Below, piece after piece: positions 40,866 through 51,405 of a stretch of DNA of 64,000 nucleotides (positions within the stretch are counted from its first letter, which is position 1; each line of letters starts with the position of its first letter). Source of the DNA: Andreesenia angusta (GTDB taxonomy: Bacteria; Bacillota; Clostridia; Tissierellales; Gottschalkiaceae). The notes below the pieces were generated by a model. That model worked only from the letters and a program-made list of their open reading frames with translations. It ran no database searches and had not been told where the DNA came from. The stretch lies in the NCBI GenBank assembly GCA_030537835.1, contig JAUNVB010000002.1:31299-95298 (forward strand). Reading direction: 5' to 3'. Position numbers and translations under genes: made by a program.

Positions 40866-42142
40866 TGTTTTCAACTTTGCGTGATGCATGGCAAGTGCCA
40901 GAGTTAAGAAAAAGAATGATATTTACCCTACTTATGCTAATAGTATTCAGAGTTGGTGCAGCAATACCTGTACCAGGAATAGATGGAGCAGTTATCAAAC
41001 AGATGTTTGACAGTTCTCAAATAGGAGGACTATTGAACTTCTTAAATCTGATGTCAGGAGGAGCATTTAAAGATTTTACAATCTTTGCATTAAATGTTTA
41101 TCCTTATATTACGGCTTCTATAATTATTCAATTATTAACAGTAGCTATTCCTAGCTTAGGATCACTAGCAAAAGAGGGAGATGTAGGAAGAAAAAAGATT
41201 AGTAGTTATACTAAGTATCTATCAGTAGTTCTAGCTATAATTCAAGCAATAGGAATAAGTTTAGGATTCTTTAATCGTGCAATAATAAATAAAAGTCCAC
41301 TAGTAGTTGTTGTTATAGTCATAACACTTACAGCAGGAACTTGTTTCCTAATGTGGTTAGGTGGCCAGATAACAGAAAAGGGAATAGGAAATGGTGTATC
41401 ACTAATTATATTTATAGGAATCATTTCTAGAGCTCCTCAAGGTGTGACAAGAATAATTGAACTATATAGAACAGGAAATATTAGTATAGTTCCGATTTTA
41501 ATCTTCTCAGTATTAGCATTACTCATACTAGCTGGAGTAATATTGATACAAGAAGGACAGAGAAAAATTCCAGTACAATATGCCAAAAGGGTAGTTGGAA
41601 GAAAAATGTATGGAGGACAAAGCACTCATATACCTCTAAAGGTATTGATGGCAGGAGTTATTCCAGTTATCTTCTCAACTTCGTTATTACAATTTCCACA
41701 AGTTATAGCATTGTTCTTTAAAGGTGGTTTTGCAGATTTTGTAAATAATTATCTTTCAGTGAACAGTACTACAGGAATGTGGATATATTCAATAATAAAT
41801 ATAGTATTAATAATATTCTTCACATATTTCTATACGGCAGTACAATTCAATCCTATAGAATATGCAAATAATTTAAAGCAAAGTGGAGGATTTATTCCAG
41901 GTATAAGACCAGGAAAGCCGACATCAGATTATCTTGGAAAAATACTTTCTAAGATAACTTTAATAGGTGCAATATCATTAGCAATTATTGCAACATTACC
42001 GGTTGCAATTGAAGGTTTCTTAAAATTAGGAATTCACTTCGGTGGTACTGCAATATTAATCGTTGTAGGTGTGGCTTTAGAGACTATGAAACAGATCGAA
42101 TCCCAAATGTTGATGAGACATTATAAAGGATTTTTGAAATAA
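40865..42142 (+). CDS. secY: Preprotein translocase channel SecY
   Basis: A 425-residue inner-membrane channel with ten expected transmembrane helices. The plug/TM2 region (VYPYITASIIIQLL), TM4-5 segments and the C-terminal cytoplasmic loop YANNLKQSGGFIPGIRPGKP are present. Coupled to rplO, its normal place in the spc operon. Partner SecE is at 13249. Confidence 0.98.
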   Translation: MFSTLRDAWQVPELRKRMIFTLLMLIVFRVGAAIPVPGIDGAVIKQMFDSSQIGGLLNFLNLMSGGAFKDFTIFALNVYPYITASIIIQLLTVAIPSLGSLAKEGDVGRKKISSYTKYLSVVLAIIQAIGISLGFFNRAIINKSPLVVVVIVITLTAGTCFLMWLGGQITEKGIGNGVSLIIFIGIISRAPQGVTRIIELYRTGNISIVPILIFSVLALLILAGVILIQEGQRKIPVQYAKRVVGRKMYGGQSTHIPLKVLMAGVIPVIFSTSLLQFPQVIALFFKGGFADFVNNYLSVNSTTGMWIYSIINIVLIIFFTYFYTAVQFNPIEYANNLKQSGGFIPGIRPGKPTSDYLGKILSKITLIGAISLAIIATLPVAIEGFLKLGIHFGGTAILIVVGVALETMKQIESQMLMRHYKGFLK

Positions 42143-42159
42143 ACCCAGGAGATGATTAA

Positions 42160-42807
42160 ATGAGATTAGTATTACTAGGACCTCCCGGTGCTGGTAAAGG
42201 AACTCAGGCCATGGGGATAGTAGAAAAATATAATACCCCACATATATCGACGGGAGATATATTTAGAAAAAATATTAAAGAGAATACAGAATTAGGATTA
42301 GAGGCAAAAAGTTATATGGATAAAGGCCTTTTAGTTCCTGATGAATTAGTTGTAAAAATAGTAAAAGATAGATTAGAAGAACCAGATTGTAAAGATGGTT
42401 TTCTACTAGATGGATTCCCAAGAACAGTTGTTCAAGCGGATGCATTAGATGAAGAACTTAAAGAAATGGGTATAGCTTTAGATAATGTAATTAATATTGA
42501 GGTTCCTTCAACAGAGCTGATAAAGAGAGCTATAGGAAGAAGAATTTGTAAATCATGTGGAGATACATTCCATATTGAATTTAACAAGCCGAAAAAAGAA
42601 GGTATTTGTGATAATTGTTCAGGAGAATTATTTCAAAGAGAAGATGATACAGAAGAAACTGTATCTAAGAGAATTGAAGTATATAATGAGCAGACACAAC
42701 CTCTAATAGATTACTATGAGAAAAAAGGTATAATCATTAATATTGATGGAACTCAATCCATAGATAAAGTATTCGAAGAGATAGTTAATAAATTGGAGAG
42801 TAAGTAA
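42160..42807 (+). CDS. adk: Adenylate kinase, zinc-LID type
   Basis: Interconverts ATP+AMP and 2 ADP. The 215-residue protein has the P-loop [10 protein letters not shown] (7-16), [13 protein letters not shown] and a long LID with two Cys pairs ([19 protein letters not shown]) that bind zinc. Located between secY and map as in most Firmicutes. Confidence 0.98.
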   Translation: MRLVLLGPPGAGKGTQAMGIVEKYNTPHISTGDIFRKNIKENTELGLEAKSYMDKGLLVPDELVVKIVKDRLEEPDCKDGFLLDGFPRTVVQADALDEELKEMGIALDNVINIEVPSTELIKRAIGRRICKSCGDTFHIEFNKPKKEGICDNCSGELFQREDDTEETVSKRIEVYNEQTQPLIDYYEKKGIIINIDGTQSIDKVFEEIVNKLESK

Positions 42808-42809
42808 AT

Positions 42810-43559
42810 ATGATTATACTAAAGAGTAAGAGAGAAATTGAAATAATGAGAAGAGCCGGAAGACTAGTAGGCGAAACTCATGCTTTTCTAAAAGAGAAAA
42901 TAGTGCCGGGTATTACTACTTTAGAGCTTGATAGATTAGCTGAAGAGTTTATAAGAAGCAAAGGTGCATTACCTGGCTTTAAAGGATATAGAGGTTTTCC
43001 AGGGACTATATGTGCTTCGGTAAATGAAGAGGTAGTTCATGGAATACCAGGAGATAGAGAATTGAAAGAAGGAGATATCATAAGTATAGATATTGGAACT
43101 ATAGTGGATAATTACTATGGTGATGGTGCTAAAACTTATCCAGTAGGAAAAATATCTGAAGAAGATCAAAGACTTATTGATGTCACAAGAGAATCCTTCT
43201 ATAAAGGAATTGAATTTGCTGTAGAAGGCAATAGACTTAGTGATATATCACATGCAATACAAAAATATGTAGAAGAGAATAAATTCTCAGTAGTTACAGA
43301 TTTTGTTGGGCATGGCATAGGTAAGAATATGCATGAAGATCCACCTATACCAAATTTTGGACCACCAGGAAAAGGACCTAGACTTCAAAAGGGAATGGTA
43401 TTAGCTATAGAACCTATGGTTAATGCTGGAACTAGAAGAGTAAAAGCACTTTCAGATGGGTGGACTGTAGTAACGGCAGATGGTAAAAAGTCAGCACATT
43501 ATGAACATACTATTGCATTTGTAGATGATGGAATAGTATTATTGACGGAGGTTGACTAA
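42810..43559 (+). CDS. map: Methionine aminopeptidase, type I
   Basis: Removes the N-terminal Met of new proteins. At 249 residues the dimetal ligands are visible: Asp in [18 protein letters not shown] (two Asp), His in [10 protein letters not shown], Glu in AIEPMV and Glu near HYEHTIAF. It starts 2 bases after adk. Confidence 0.97.
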   Translation: MIILKSKREIEIMRRAGRLVGETHAFLKEKIVPGITTLELDRLAEEFIRSKGALPGFKGYRGFPGTICASVNEEVVHGIPGDRELKEGDIISIDIGTIVDNYYGDGAKTYPVGKISEEDQRLIDVTRESFYKGIEFAVEGNRLSDISHAIQKYVEENKFSVVTDFVGHGIGKNMHEDPPIPNFGPPGKGPRLQKGMVLAIEPMVNAGTRRVKALSDGWTVVTADGKKSAHYEHTIAFVDDGIVLLTEVD

Positions 43560-43561
43560 AG

Positions 43562-43831
43562 GTGGCTTTAGATATATCTGTAGGACAATTAGTCGAATCT
43601 AAGCAAGGAAGAGATAAAGGAAGACTTTATTTCGTAATTGAAGTGATAGACGATAATTATCTAAAGATTGTCGATGGAAGATATAGAAAATTAAATAATC
43701 CGAAATTGAAAAAAAACAAGCATTTAATTGTATATAAGTACAAAAATAATGATATAATAGAAAAGTTAGATAGCGAAACGCTAGATGATATTTCTATAAA
43801 AAAAATCTTAAAATCTCTGAGTAGAGATTAA
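43562..43831 (+). CDS. KOW domain RNA-binding protein
   Basis: An 89-residue protein of the small L14e-like KOW family found between map and infA in clostridia. The KOW turn is VGQLVESKQGRDKGRLYFVIEV (residues 6-27) and the rest is very basic. Starts at GTG 43562; its GGAGG lies in the end of map. Role not established; probably a ribosome-associated factor. Confidence 0.85.
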   Translation: MALDISVGQLVESKQGRDKGRLYFVIEVIDDNYLKIVDGRYRKLNNPKLKKNKHLIVYKYKNNDIIEKLDSETLDDISIKKILKSLSRD

Positions 43832-43854
43832 TGAACAGGAGGTTCGAGTGCTGA

Positions 43855-44073
43855 ATGTCAAAGGAAGATTTAATAGAGGTAGAAGGAACGGTAGTGGAAG
43901 CTCTACCGAATACAATGTTTAAAGTAAAGCTTGAAAATGGTCATGAAATATTGGCACATATATCTGGGAAGCTTAGAATGAACTTTATTAGGATTCTACC
44001 AGGTGACACAGTTACTCTAGAGTTATCTCCTTATGATCTTACAAGAGGAAGAATAACTTGGCGTAACAAGTAG
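43855..44073 (+). CDS. infA: Translation initiation factor IF-1
   Basis: A 72-residue OB-fold protein that occupies the A site during initiation. [40 protein letters not shown] and [13 protein letters not shown] are diagnostic. AGGAGG is 12 bases upstream. Confidence 0.98.
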   Translation: MSKEDLIEVEGTVVEALPNTMFKVKLENGHEILAHISGKLRMNFIRILPGDTVTLELSPYDLTRGRITWRNK

Positions 44074-44093
44074 GATTAAGGAGGGTTTACGAT

Positions 44094-44207
44094 ATGAAAG
44101 TAAGACCATCAGTTAAAAAGATGTGTGAGAAATGTCAGGTGATTAAGAGAAAAGGTAAAGTAATGGTTATCTGTTCAAATCCAAGACATAAACAAAAACA
44201 AGGTTAA
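44094..44207 (+). CDS. rpmJ: Ribosomal protein L36, zinc type
   Basis: A 37-residue protein: [14 protein letters not shown], then [13 protein letters not shown]. Cys11, Cys14, Cys27 and His32 form the zinc site. AAGGAGGG precedes the ATG. Normal place between infA and rpsM. Confidence 0.97.
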   Translation: MKVRPSVKKMCEKCQVIKRKGKVMVICSNPRHKQKQG

Positions 44208-44260
44208 GAATATAAAAAATTGTAAAATATAGAGATGAAATTAAGTAGGAGGTGCACTTA

Positions 44261-44629
44261 ATGGCAAGAATCGCTGGTGTTGACTTACCAAGAGATAAGA
44301 GAGTAGTTATTGGACTTACTTATATCTATGGTATAGGCAAATCGAGATCACAAGAAATACTTTCTAAAGCTGGTATTTCAGAAGATACTAGAGTTAGAGA
44401 TTTAACAGAAACAGAAGTAAATGATTTAAGAAGTATGATAGATGGTTATATGGTTGAAGGAGATTTAAGAAGAGATACAGCATTGAATATCAAGAGACTT
44501 AGAGAAATAGGAAGTTTCAGAGGATATAGACATAGAAGAGGACTACCGGTAAGAGGTCAAAACACTAAGAATAATGCAAGAACTAGAAAAGGACCTAAGA
44601 AGGCAGTTAGCAAAGGGAAGAAGAAATAG
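44261..44629 (+). CDS. rpsM: Ribosomal protein S13
   Basis: A 122-residue protein bridging the subunits. [21 protein letters not shown] (first 21 residues, here partly quoted) and [19 protein letters not shown] are diagnostic. ATG 44261 follows AGGAGGTG; the in-frame ATG at 44252 overlaps it. Confidence 0.97.
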   Translation: MARIAGVDLPRDKRVVIGLTYIYGIGKSRSQEILSKAGISEDTRVRDLTETEVNDLRSMIDGYMVEGDLRRDTALNIKRLREIGSFRGYRHRRGLPVRGQNTKNNARTRKGPKKAVSKGKKK

Positions 44630-44652
44630 GCAATATTAAGGAGGGAATTTGA

Positions 44653-45048
44653 TTGGCTAAGAAGAACGTTAAGACTCGTGTTAGAAGAAGAGAACGTAAG
44701 AATATAGAAAGAGGACAAGCACATATACAGTCAACTTTCAATAATACGATGGTAACATTAACAGATAGCAAGGGGAATGTTTTATCTTGGGCAAGTGCTG
44801 GACAATTAGGATTCAGAGGTTCAAGAAAATCTACTCCATTCGCTGCTCAAATGGCTGCAGAAGAAGCTGCAAAAAAAGCTATGGAGCATGGACTAAAATC
44901 TGTAGAAGTATATGTAAAGGGACCTGGTTCAGGAAGAGAAGCAGCGATAAGATCTTTACAAGCAGCTGGATTAGAAGTTAGTTTGATAAAAGACAATACT
45001 CCAATACCGCATAATGGTTGTAGACCACCTAAGCGTAGAAGAGTTTAA
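44653..45048 (+). CDS. rpsK: Ribosomal protein S11
   Basis: A 131-residue platform protein. [37 protein letters not shown] and [16 protein letters not shown] are diagnostic. Starts at TTG 44653 after AAGGAGGG. In many Firmicutes rpsD follows; here a 303-base gap leads to rpoA. Confidence 0.98.
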   Translation: MAKKNVKTRVRRRERKNIERGQAHIQSTFNNTMVTLTDSKGNVLSWASAGQLGFRGSRKSTPFAAQMAAEEAAKKAMEHGLKSVEVYVKGPGSGREAAIRSLQAAGLEVSLIKDNTPIPHNGCRPPKRRRV

Positions 45049-45218
45049 AATAATTACGAATTATCAGAAAGCCTGTTAAAATTATTTTTAGAGGCTGATG
45101 AATAAATTATATATGAAAAGATAATAATAAAAATCTGCGAAATTTGAAGCATAGATATTGAGCTATAGAAGAAGATTCTACTAGCTAGACGATATGCTGA
45201 TAACTTAAGCGCTAAAAT

Positions 45219-45238
45219 AGTGTTTTATTTTAAACACT
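45219..45238 (+). repeat. Inverted repeat upstream of the rpoA promoter
   Basis: AGTGTTT (45219-45225) and AAACACT (45232-45238) around TATTTT. It may be a weak terminator for rpsK or a protein-binding site 6 bases before the rpoA -35 box. The 170 bases between rpsK and this repeat hold no recognisable feature. Confidence 0.5.
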
Positions 45239-45244
45239 TAATAG

Positions 45245-45273
45245 TTGAGCTTTGTTCAAAAAATAAATACAAT
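45245..45273 (+). promoter_or_regulatory. Promoter of rpoA-rplQ
   Basis: TTGAGC at 45245-45250, 17 bases, TACAAT at 45268-45273. Gives a short leader (~70 bases) containing two hairpins. Confidence 0.6.
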
Positions 45274-45286
45274 TGGAAAGTTCTAA

Positions 45287-45351
45287 CTCGCAACTTCGTT
45301 GCGGAGCGGTCAGCCTCGTAGTAAACAAATATCCCATCGAGGAGGGTTGGT
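45287..45351 (+). ncRNA. Structured rpoA leader with masked ribosome binding site
   Basis: Hairpin 1: CTCGCAAC (45287-45294) with GTTGCGGAG (45298-45306, one bulged G). Hairpin 2: CCTCG (45314-45318) with CGAGG (45338-45342), which covers the first half of the rpoA ribosome binding site GAGGAGGG. Translation would be lower when hairpin 2 forms. The controlling protein is unknown. Confidence 0.5.
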
Positions 45352-46299
45352 ATGCTAGAAATAGAAAAACCTAAAATTGATATTGTTGAAACAAATGAGG
45401 ATAAAACCTATGGTAAATTCGTACTTGAACCACTTGAGAGGGGTTACGGAACTACTTTAGGAAATTCATTAAGAAGAATATTGCTTTCTTCCCTTCCGGG
45501 AGCTGCGATTTCTTCGATTAAAATTCGAGGAGTGCAACACGAATTCTCGACAGTGCCAGGTGTATATGAAGATATATCAGAGATAATTTTAAATATCAAA
45601 GATATTGCAGCTAAAATATATACTGAAGAGTCTGTTAAGCTTATAATAGATGCAAAAGGGCCTAAGGAAATCAAAGCAGGAGATATTATCACAGGACCAG
45701 ATGTGGAAATTCTGAATACAGATCTTCACATCGCCTCTTTAGAAGAGGATGCTGAGCTTTTCATGGAATTAGAAATGGAAAAAGGAAGAGGATATGTTCC
45801 TGCTGAACAGAATAAAAAAGAAGATCAATCTATAGGAACACTTCCAATAGACTCTATATTTACACCAGTTAAAAAAGTTAATTTTACTGTGGAAAATACT
45901 AGAGTAGGTCAATTCACTGACTACGATAGACTTATCTTAGAAGTATGGACGGATGGATCGATAAAGCCACAGGAAGCGACTTCACTTGGCGCAAAGATAT
46001 TGAATGAACATCTAAATCTTTTCATAGCTCTTACAGATCATGTAGGTGATGTTGAAATAATGGTTGAAAAAGAGGAAGATAAGAAAGAGAAAGTCTTAGA
46101 GATGACCATAGAGGAATTAGATCTATCAGTAAGATCTTATAATTGCTTAAAGAGAGCTGGGATAAATACTGTAGAAGAACTTACTCAAAAGTCTGAAGAA
46201 GATATGATGAAAGTTAGAAATCTAGGTAAAAAATCCCTTGAAGAGGTTCAAAATAAACTTGCAGAACTAGAGTTGAGTTTAAAAGTTAATGAAGAATAA
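45352..46299 (+). CDS. rpoA: RNA polymerase alpha subunit
   Basis: Assembly platform of RNA polymerase, 315 residues. The N-terminal domain has [23 protein letters not shown] sequence ([20 protein letters not shown]) and the C-terminal domain has the helix-hairpin-helix [20 protein letters not shown] and [11 protein letters not shown]. Together with rpoB and rpoC in this window it completes the catalytic core apart from omega. Confidence 0.98.
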   Translation: MLEIEKPKIDIVETNEDKTYGKFVLEPLERGYGTTLGNSLRRILLSSLPGAAISSIKIRGVQHEFSTVPGVYEDISEIILNIKDIAAKIYTEESVKLIIDAKGPKEIKAGDIITGPDVEILNTDLHIASLEEDAELFMELEMEKGRGYVPAEQNKKEDQSIGTLPIDSIFTPVKKVNFTVENTRVGQFTDYDRLILEVWTDGSIKPQEATSLGAKILNEHLNLFIALTDHVGDVEIMVEKEEDKKEKVLEMTIEELDLSVRSYNCLKRAGINTVEELTQKSEEDMMKVRNLGKKSLEEVQNKLAELELSLKVNEE

Positions 46300-46325
46300 T
46301 TTCTTTATAAGGAGGGATAATTAGG

Positions 46326-46667
46326 ATGGCAAAATTAAGAAAACTTGGTCGTCGTACAGATCATAGATCTGCTATGCTTAGAAACCAAGTAACGAGCTTA
46401 CTAAAAAATGGAAAAATTAAAACAACCGAAACTAGAGCTAAAGAAACTAAGAGAATGGCTGAAAAAATGATAACTCTTGCTAAAAAAGGAGATTTACATG
46501 CAAGACGTCAAGTATTAGCATATGTATATGATGAAACAGTAGTTAAAAATTTATTTGAAGAAATAGCTCCTAAATACGAAGATAGAAATGGTGGTTACAC
46601 TAGAATCCTAAAGATGGGACCTCGTAAAGGTGATGCTGCTGAAATAGTAATATTAGAACTAGTTTAA
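46326..46667 (+). CDS. rplQ: Ribosomal protein L17
   Basis: A 113-residue tunnel-exit protein. [20 protein letters not shown] and [25 protein letters not shown] (residues 89-113, in part) are typical. Last gene of the ribosomal superoperon; a terminator follows. Confidence 0.97.
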   Translation: MAKLRKLGRRTDHRSAMLRNQVTSLLKNGKIKTTETRAKETKRMAEKMITLAKKGDLHARRQVLAYVYDETVVKNLFEEIAPKYEDRNGGYTRILKMGPRKGDAAEIVILELV

Positions 46668-46676
46668 TATAAATTC

Positions 46677-46708
46677 AAGGGATTAAGTTTACCAACTTAG
46701 TCCCTTTT
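46677..46708 (+). terminator. Terminator after rplQ
   Basis: AAGGGATTAAGTT (46677-46689) pairs with AACTTAGTCCCTT (46694-46706), one G-U pair, ending in TTTT. Confidence 0.85.
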
Positions 46709-46741
46709 GCTAATTAAAAATATATTTTTCAGGAGAATGTT

Positions 46742-47578
46742 ATGAACGACCATATTATAGAGATAAAAGATATATCCTTCATATATCCTTCAAAAGATAT
46801 AGATAGCGATGATTATAAGGCATTGGATAATATAAATATCAATATAAAACGAGGAGAATTCGTTGCAATATTAGGGCATAATGGCTCTGGAAAGTCAACC
46901 TTATCAAAACTGATGAATGGTATACTTTTACCTACTGAAGGAGATATATTAGTTAATGGAATGAATACAAAAAGTGAAGAAGAGATATGGGATATCAGAC
47001 AAACGGCAGGTATGGTATTTCAAAATCCTGATAATCAATTAGTTGCAACGATAGTAGAAGAAGATATTGCTTTTGGACCTGAGAATCAAGGTATAGAACC
47101 CTCTGAAATCAGAAGAAGAGTAGATGAAGCATTGAATATTGTAGATATGTATCCATATAGAAAATCCGCTCCTCACGCTCTATCAGGGGGACAGAAGCAG
47201 AGAATTGCTATAGCAGGCATATTGGCTATGGACCCCGATTGTATAATTCTAGATGAACCTACAGCAATGTTAGATCCATCCGGTAGAAAAGAAGTTATGA
47301 ATACGGTTAAGAGATTGAATCTTAAAGAAAAGAAGACTATAGTCCATATAACTCATTATATGGATGAGGTTGTAGAAGCAGATAGAATAATAATATTAGA
47401 AAAGGGTAGGATAATAGCAGAAGGAAAACCTAAGGAAATATTTTCCCAAGTTGAAAAAGTTAGGAAAATAGGACTTGATGTACCTCAAGTCACAGAGCTT
47501 GCTTATGAATTAAATAAATCTGGAATTGATATAGATACGAAAGTTTTAAATATAGAAGAGTTGGTGAATTCGCTATGA
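46742..47578 (+). CDS. ecfA1: ECF transporter ATPase EcfA1
   Basis: One of two ATPases of the shared energy module of energy-coupling-factor importers for vitamins and metals. At 278 residues it has Walker [11 protein letters not shown], the Q-loop [21 protein letters not shown], signature LSGGQKQR and Walker [14 protein letters not shown]. The NPDNQ Q-loop is characteristic of Ecf ATPases. It overlaps ecfA2 by 4 bases. No substrate-binding S component is adjacent, as expected for a group II module. Confidence 0.96.
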   Translation: MNDHIIEIKDISFIYPSKDIDSDDYKALDNININIKRGEFVAILGHNGSGKSTLSKLMNGILLPTEGDILVNGMNTKSEEEIWDIRQTAGMVFQNPDNQLVATIVEEDIAFGPENQGIEPSEIRRRVDEALNIVDMYPYRKSAPHALSGGQKQRIAIAGILAMDPDCIILDEPTAMLDPSGRKEVMNTVKRLNLKEKKTIVHITHYMDEVVEADRIIILEKGRIIAEGKPKEIFSQVEKVRKIGLDVPQVTELAYELNKSGIDIDTKVLNIEELVNSL

Positions 47579-48441
47579 GTATAGAGATTAGAGATTTAGT
47601 TCATATATATAGTGAAGGCACACCTTTTGAAAAAAGGGCATTAGATGGAGTCAATTTGAAGATTGAAAAAGGTAAATTCATTGGACTTATTGGTCATACA
47701 GGATCGGGTAAATCGACGCTTATTCAACATATAAATGGTTTGATAAAGCCAAATTCTGGAGAAATTTTGATTAATGGATTGAATATAACTAAGAAAGAGA
47801 TAAAGATGAGAGAGGTCAGACAAAAAGTAGGTCTAGTCTTTCAATATCCTGAACATCAATTATTCGAAGAAACGGTTGAAAAGGATATTTCATTCGGGCC
47901 TATGAATCTAGGCCTTAAAGAAGATATTATAAAGGAAAGAGTAAAAGATTCCATGGAAAAAGTGGGATTAGACTATCTTGAATATAAAGATAGATCTCCT
48001 TTTGAATTATCGGGGGGCCAAAAAAGAAGAGTAGCTATTGCTGGAGTTATTGCGATGAATCCAGAAGTTCTAATACTTGATGAACCAACTGCAGGATTAG
48101 ATCCAAAGGGAAGAGAAGATATTTTAGGTCAGATAAAGATATTGAATGATAATAATCCAGATTTGACGATAATTTTGGTATCTCATAGTATGGAAGATAT
48201 TGCAAATTTGGTGGATAAAATAATAGTTATGAATGGTGGTAAGGTTGAATTATATGGAACACCGAGGGAGATATTTAAGAATATAGAGCTTTTAGAGAGA
48301 GTAGGTCTTGCTGCGCCTCAAGTGACTTATGTAATGAAGGCCTTAAAAAATAAGTATCCTGATATAGATACGGAGATATATACGGTTGAGCAGGCAAGAG
48401 ATGAAATTTTAAGAGTTAAGAGAGGACAAGAAAATGCTTAA
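47575..48441 (+). CDS. ecfA2: ECF transporter ATPase EcfA2
   Basis: Second ATPase of the module, 288 residues. Walker [19 protein letters not shown]-loop [21 protein letters not shown], signature LSGGQKRR and Walker [14 protein letters not shown] are present. It overlaps both ecfA1 (4 bases) and ecfT (8 bases). Confidence 0.96.
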   Translation: MSIEIRDLVHIYSEGTPFEKRALDGVNLKIEKGKFIGLIGHTGSGKSTLIQHINGLIKPNSGEILINGLNITKKEIKMREVRQKVGLVFQYPEHQLFEETVEKDISFGPMNLGLKEDIIKERVKDSMEKVGLDYLEYKDRSPFELSGGQKRRVAIAGVIAMNPEVLILDEPTAGLDPKGREDILGQIKILNDNNPDLTIILVSHSMEDIANLVDKIIVMNGGKVELYGTPREIFKNIELLERVGLAAPQVTYVMKALKNKYPDIDTEIYTVEQARDEILRVKRGQENA

Positions 48442-49237
48442 AAATATAACGATTGGGCAGTACTTTCCGGGAGACTCCTCTATACACAAATTAGATCCTA
48501 GAATCAAGATAATATCTGTAATACTATATATAGCAGCACTCTTCTTTATGGATAAGTTCATTTATTATATACCAGCTATTATACTATTAACTTCGACTAT
48601 TTTAGTGGCAAAACTTCCTTTTAAATATATTATAAAGGGATTAAAGCCAATTTTTATATTGATTATAATAACTTTTTTAATCAATACATTTATGACTCCA
48701 GGAGAAATTGCTTTTGAAATAGGTCCTATTACTGCAACAAAAGAGGGCTTGAGACAGGCTAGCTTTATGGCAATAAGACTGATATTATTAGTTCTTTGTA
48801 CTACAGTTTTGACACTTACAACTTCTCCTATATTATTGACGGATGGAATAGAGAAGCTATTAAATCCATTTAAGAGAATAGGCTTACCGGCTCATGAGCT
48901 AGCTATGATGATGACTATTGCATTGAGATTCATACCTACCTTATTAGAGGAAACGGATAAGATAATGAAGGCTCAAATGGCAAGAGGTGCTGATTTTGAA
49001 TCTGGGAATATAATTAAGAGAGCTAAGAATTTAATACCTCTTTTAGTGCCTCTTTTCATTTCGGCATTCAGAAGGGCTGATGAATTGGCTATGGCTATGG
49101 AAGCTAGATGCTATAGAGGAGGAGAAAATAGGACTAGGATGAGAGAATTAGAATTAAAACGCTTTGATATAGTTTTTCTTATAATTGTATTAATATATTT
49201 GATTTTAATTATTCTCTTTAGGTATTTTATAAATTGA
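48434..49237 (+). CDS. ecfT: ECF transporter membrane subunit EcfT
   Basis: Transmembrane coupling protein of the module, 267 residues with several hydrophobic helices (~28-60, 65-85, 108-130, 245-265). The two ATPase-coupling motifs are visible as [10 protein letters not shown] and MEARCYRGG. Its stop overlaps the truA start region. Confidence 0.96.
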   Translation: MLKNITIGQYFPGDSSIHKLDPRIKIISVILYIAALFFMDKFIYYIPAIILLTSTILVAKLPFKYIIKGLKPIFILIIITFLINTFMTPGEIAFEIGPITATKEGLRQASFMAIRLILLVLCTTVLTLTTSPILLTDGIEKLLNPFKRIGLPAHELAMMMTIALRFIPTLLEETDKIMKAQMARGADFESGNIIKRAKNLIPLLVPLFISAFRRADELAMAMEARCYRGGENRTRMRELELKRFDIVFLIIVLIYLILIILFRYFIN

Positions 49238-49239
49238 TT

Positions 49240-49974
49240 ATGAAGAATATCAAATTGACTATAGAATATGATGGTACAAATTATTGTGGCTGGCAGAAAC
49301 AGACTGGATTAAAGACTGTTGAGGAAGAGGTTGAAAAAGCTATATTTAAATCTACCGGAAAAAGGGTTAAACTCTATGCTTCGGGGAGAACTGATGCTGG
49401 TGTCCATGCTTATGGACAGGTTGCAAATTTTAGGATAGAATCAACTATACCAGGAGATAGATTCATATATCCACTTAATGATAAATTACCAGATGATATA
49501 TCTGTAAAAAAATCTGAAGAAGTAGAAGATGATTTCCATTCAAGATATAGTGCTAAAAGTAAAACTTATAGATATTTAGTTTATCAAAGTAAGATTAGAT
49601 CTGCATTACTCAGAAATAGGGCTTATCATTTTAGTTATGAACTAGATATTCAGAAGATGAAAAGAGCGTTAGAGTATCTAGTTGGAAGAATGGACTATTC
49701 TTCTTTTACTCCGATAAAGAGTAATATCAATAAGAATATAAGAACTATATATTCGGCCGATGTTTTTCGTGAAGCTGAGTATATTGTATTTGAAATAAGT
49801 GGAAATGGATTTCTTCACAATATGGTTAGGATAATAGTTGGAACAGTTCTTGATATAGGAAATGGACATAGAAGAGTTGAAGATATGAAAGATATTATAG
49901 AGAAGAAGGATAGACTTTCAGCTGGTAAGACGGTTCCAGCTTATGGATTATATTTAAAAAGAGTTGAGTATTAA
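49240..49974 (+). CDS. truA: tRNA pseudouridine synthase A
   Basis: Makes pseudouridine at positions 38-40 of tRNA anticodon stems. The 244-residue protein has the catalytic Asp in SGRTDAGVHAYGQ, plus YDGTNYCGWQKQ and GNGFLHNMVRIIVG. The ATG at 49240 is used; the TTG at 49234 lies within the ecfT stop. This ecfA1-ecfA2-ecfT-truA-rplM-rpsI order is conserved in Firmicutes. Confidence 0.97.
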   Translation: MKNIKLTIEYDGTNYCGWQKQTGLKTVEEEVEKAIFKSTGKRVKLYASGRTDAGVHAYGQVANFRIESTIPGDRFIYPLNDKLPDDISVKKSEEVEDDFHSRYSAKSKTYRYLVYQSKIRSALLRNRAYHFSYELDIQKMKRALEYLVGRMDYSSFTPIKSNINKNIRTIYSADVFREAEYIVFEISGNGFLHNMVRIIVGTVLDIGNGHRRVEDMKDIIEKKDRLSAGKTVPAYGLYLKRVEY

Positions 49975-49986
49975 TCAAGACTTAGC

Positions 49987-50015
49987 TTGACACACAAGGA
50001 TGAGTATTATATAAT
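49987..50015 (+). promoter_or_regulatory. Promoter of rplM-rpsI
   Basis: TTGACA at 49987-49992, 17 bases, TATAAT at 50010-50015: a perfect consensus promoter directly after truA. Confidence 0.88.
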
Positions 50016-50021
50016 ATTTAA

Positions 50022-50070
50022 GGTATGTTAGAGAATCCACTAGCCCCGGATTCGAGAATGTATTAGAAAA
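50022..50070 (+). ncRNA. Ribosomal protein L13 leader
   Basis: Downstream of the promoter a compact hairpin GAATCC (50033-50038) / GGATTC (50048-50053) carries the loop ACTAGCCCC, flanked by GTATGTTAGA and GAGAATGTATTAG. Sequence and place match the Firmicutes L13 leader as I recall it. L13 itself is the likely repressor. Confidence 0.7.
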
Positions 50071-50121
50071 AAATGAAACGACAATATAAATGGATATTAT
50101 AAAAAGATAGGAGGCAGATCG

Positions 50122-50550
50122 ATGAAAAGCTATAATGCGAAACCACATGAGATAGAAAGAAAGTGGTTATTAATCGATGCTGAAGGTAAGACATTAGGTA
50201 GACTATCTTCAGAAATTGCGAAATTGCTAAGAGGAAAGCATAAACCAATATATACTCCACATGTAGATACTGGAGATAATGTTATTGTTATTAATGCAGA
50301 AAAAGTAGTATTGACTGGAAATAAATTAACTCAAAAACACTATAAATACCATACTGGATATCCAGGTGGATTAAGAGAGATAAGATATGATAAGCTTATG
50401 GAAACTAAGCCTGAGAAAGCTATAGAGAATGCTGTAAAGGGAATGTTACCTAAGAATAGTCTAGGAAGAAAGATGATGAAAAAATTAAGAGTTTACAAAG
50501 GTTCAGAGCATAATCACGAAGCTCAAAAACCTGAAGTTTACGATATATAG
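50122..50550 (+). CDS. rplM: Ribosomal protein L13
   Basis: A 142-residue large-subunit assembly protein. [37 protein letters not shown] and [19 protein letters not shown] match. AGGAGG precedes the ATG. Confidence 0.98.
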   Translation: MKSYNAKPHEIERKWLLIDAEGKTLGRLSSEIAKLLRGKHKPIYTPHVDTGDNVIVINAEKVVLTGNKLTQKHYKYHTGYPGGLREIRYDKLMETKPEKAIENAVKGMLPKNSLGRKMMKKLRVYKGSEHNHEAQKPEVYDI

Positions 50551-50569
50551 TCGGAAGGAGGACTAAAGA

Positions 50570-50962
50570 ATGCCAGAAGTTCAATATTATGGAACAGGAA
50601 GAAGAAAGACATCTGTAGCTAGAGTAAGATTATTACCAGGCTCAGGAAATATAACTGTTAATAAAAAGGATTTAGAAGATTATTTTGATTATGATACATT
50701 AAAAGTTATAGTAAAAGCACCATTAGAGATTACTGATAATTTAGATAAATACGATGTATTTGTTAATGTACATGGTGGAGGATATACAGGTCAAGCAGGA
50801 GCTATAAGACATGGTATATCTAGAGCTCTTTTAAAAGCTGATTCAGAGACTAGACCAGTACTTAAACAAGCTGGATTCCTTACAAGAGACCCTAGAATGG
50901 TTGAAAGAAAGAAATACGGACTTAAGAAAGCTAGAAGAGCACCACAATTCTCAAAGAGATAG
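50570..50962 (+). CDS. rpsI: Ribosomal protein S9
   Basis: A 130-residue protein whose C-terminal tail touches P-site t[42 protein letters not shown] and the C-terminal RRAPQFSKR are diagnostic. A terminator follows. Confidence 0.98.
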   Translation: MPEVQYYGTGRRKTSVARVRLLPGSGNITVNKKDLEDYFDYDTLKVIVKAPLEITDNLDKYDVFVNVHGGGYTGQAGAIRHGISRALLKADSETRPVLKQAGFLTRDPRMVERKKYGLKKARRAPQFSKR

Positions 50963-50970
50963 AATATACC

Positions 50971-51002
50971 ACCCTCAAACAGTTATGTTTGGGGGTTTTT
51001 TA
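50971..51002 (+). terminator. Terminator after rpsI
   Basis: CCCTCAAAC (50972-50980) pairs with GTTTGGGGG (50987-50995), followed by six T. Confidence 0.9.
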
Positions 51003-51078
51003 ATGCCTAGGAGCTTGTGAGAATTTAGCTATAAGTTTTAAAGCTTTTTAATTTAATTATCAACTATCATATTTAAAT

Positions 51079-51107
51079 TTGAATATTACTTTTTAAAGGT
51101 CTATAAT
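51079..51107 (+). promoter_or_regulatory. Promoter of the 79-residue gene
   Basis: TTGAAT at 51079-51084, 17 bases, TATAAT at 51102-51107. Confidence 0.72.
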
Positions 51108-51165
51108 AGAACTAAGAAGATAATAGAAAAAGAATTAAATAAGTTAAAACGATTGGAGGTATAAT

Positions 51166-51405
51166 ATGTATAAGCCTGGTGAGTTTGAGTTTGGAAGATT
51201 GTATAATAAACTATGCTATGAAATGCCTTATCATATACCAGTAGATAAAGCGATGGGGGATAGGACGGATAAAGACTTAGAAAAATTTTGTAAATTAGCA
51301 GAACACTATATAGAAACAGGCGAAGATTTAATAGCTGAAGAATACGATCTAGATACAAGTTATAAAATTGAATATAGAAAATTTGATGGTACATTCGAAG
51401 ACTAA
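51166..51405 (+). CDS. Small acidic protein of unknown function (79 residues)
   Basis: Starts at ATG 51166, 8 bases after GGAGG. It is acidic, with many Asp/Glu and Tyr (YKPGEFEFGRLYNKLCYEM at the start, KIEYRKFDGTFED at the end), has no signal peptide and no membrane segment. I do not recognise a family. It has its own promoter and terminator, so it is a single-gene unit and probably real. A longer frame on the other strand has no ribosome binding site. Confidence 0.65.
   Translation: MYKPGEFEFGRLYNKLCYEMPYHIPVDKAMGDRTDKDLEKFCKLAEHYIETGEDLIAEEYDLDTSYKIEYRKFDGTFED

Noticed and set aside
46668..46741. Vitamin riboswitch before the ECF energy module
   Set aside because: Only the rplQ terminator and a ribosome binding site fit in the 74 bases; a shared energy module would not need one.
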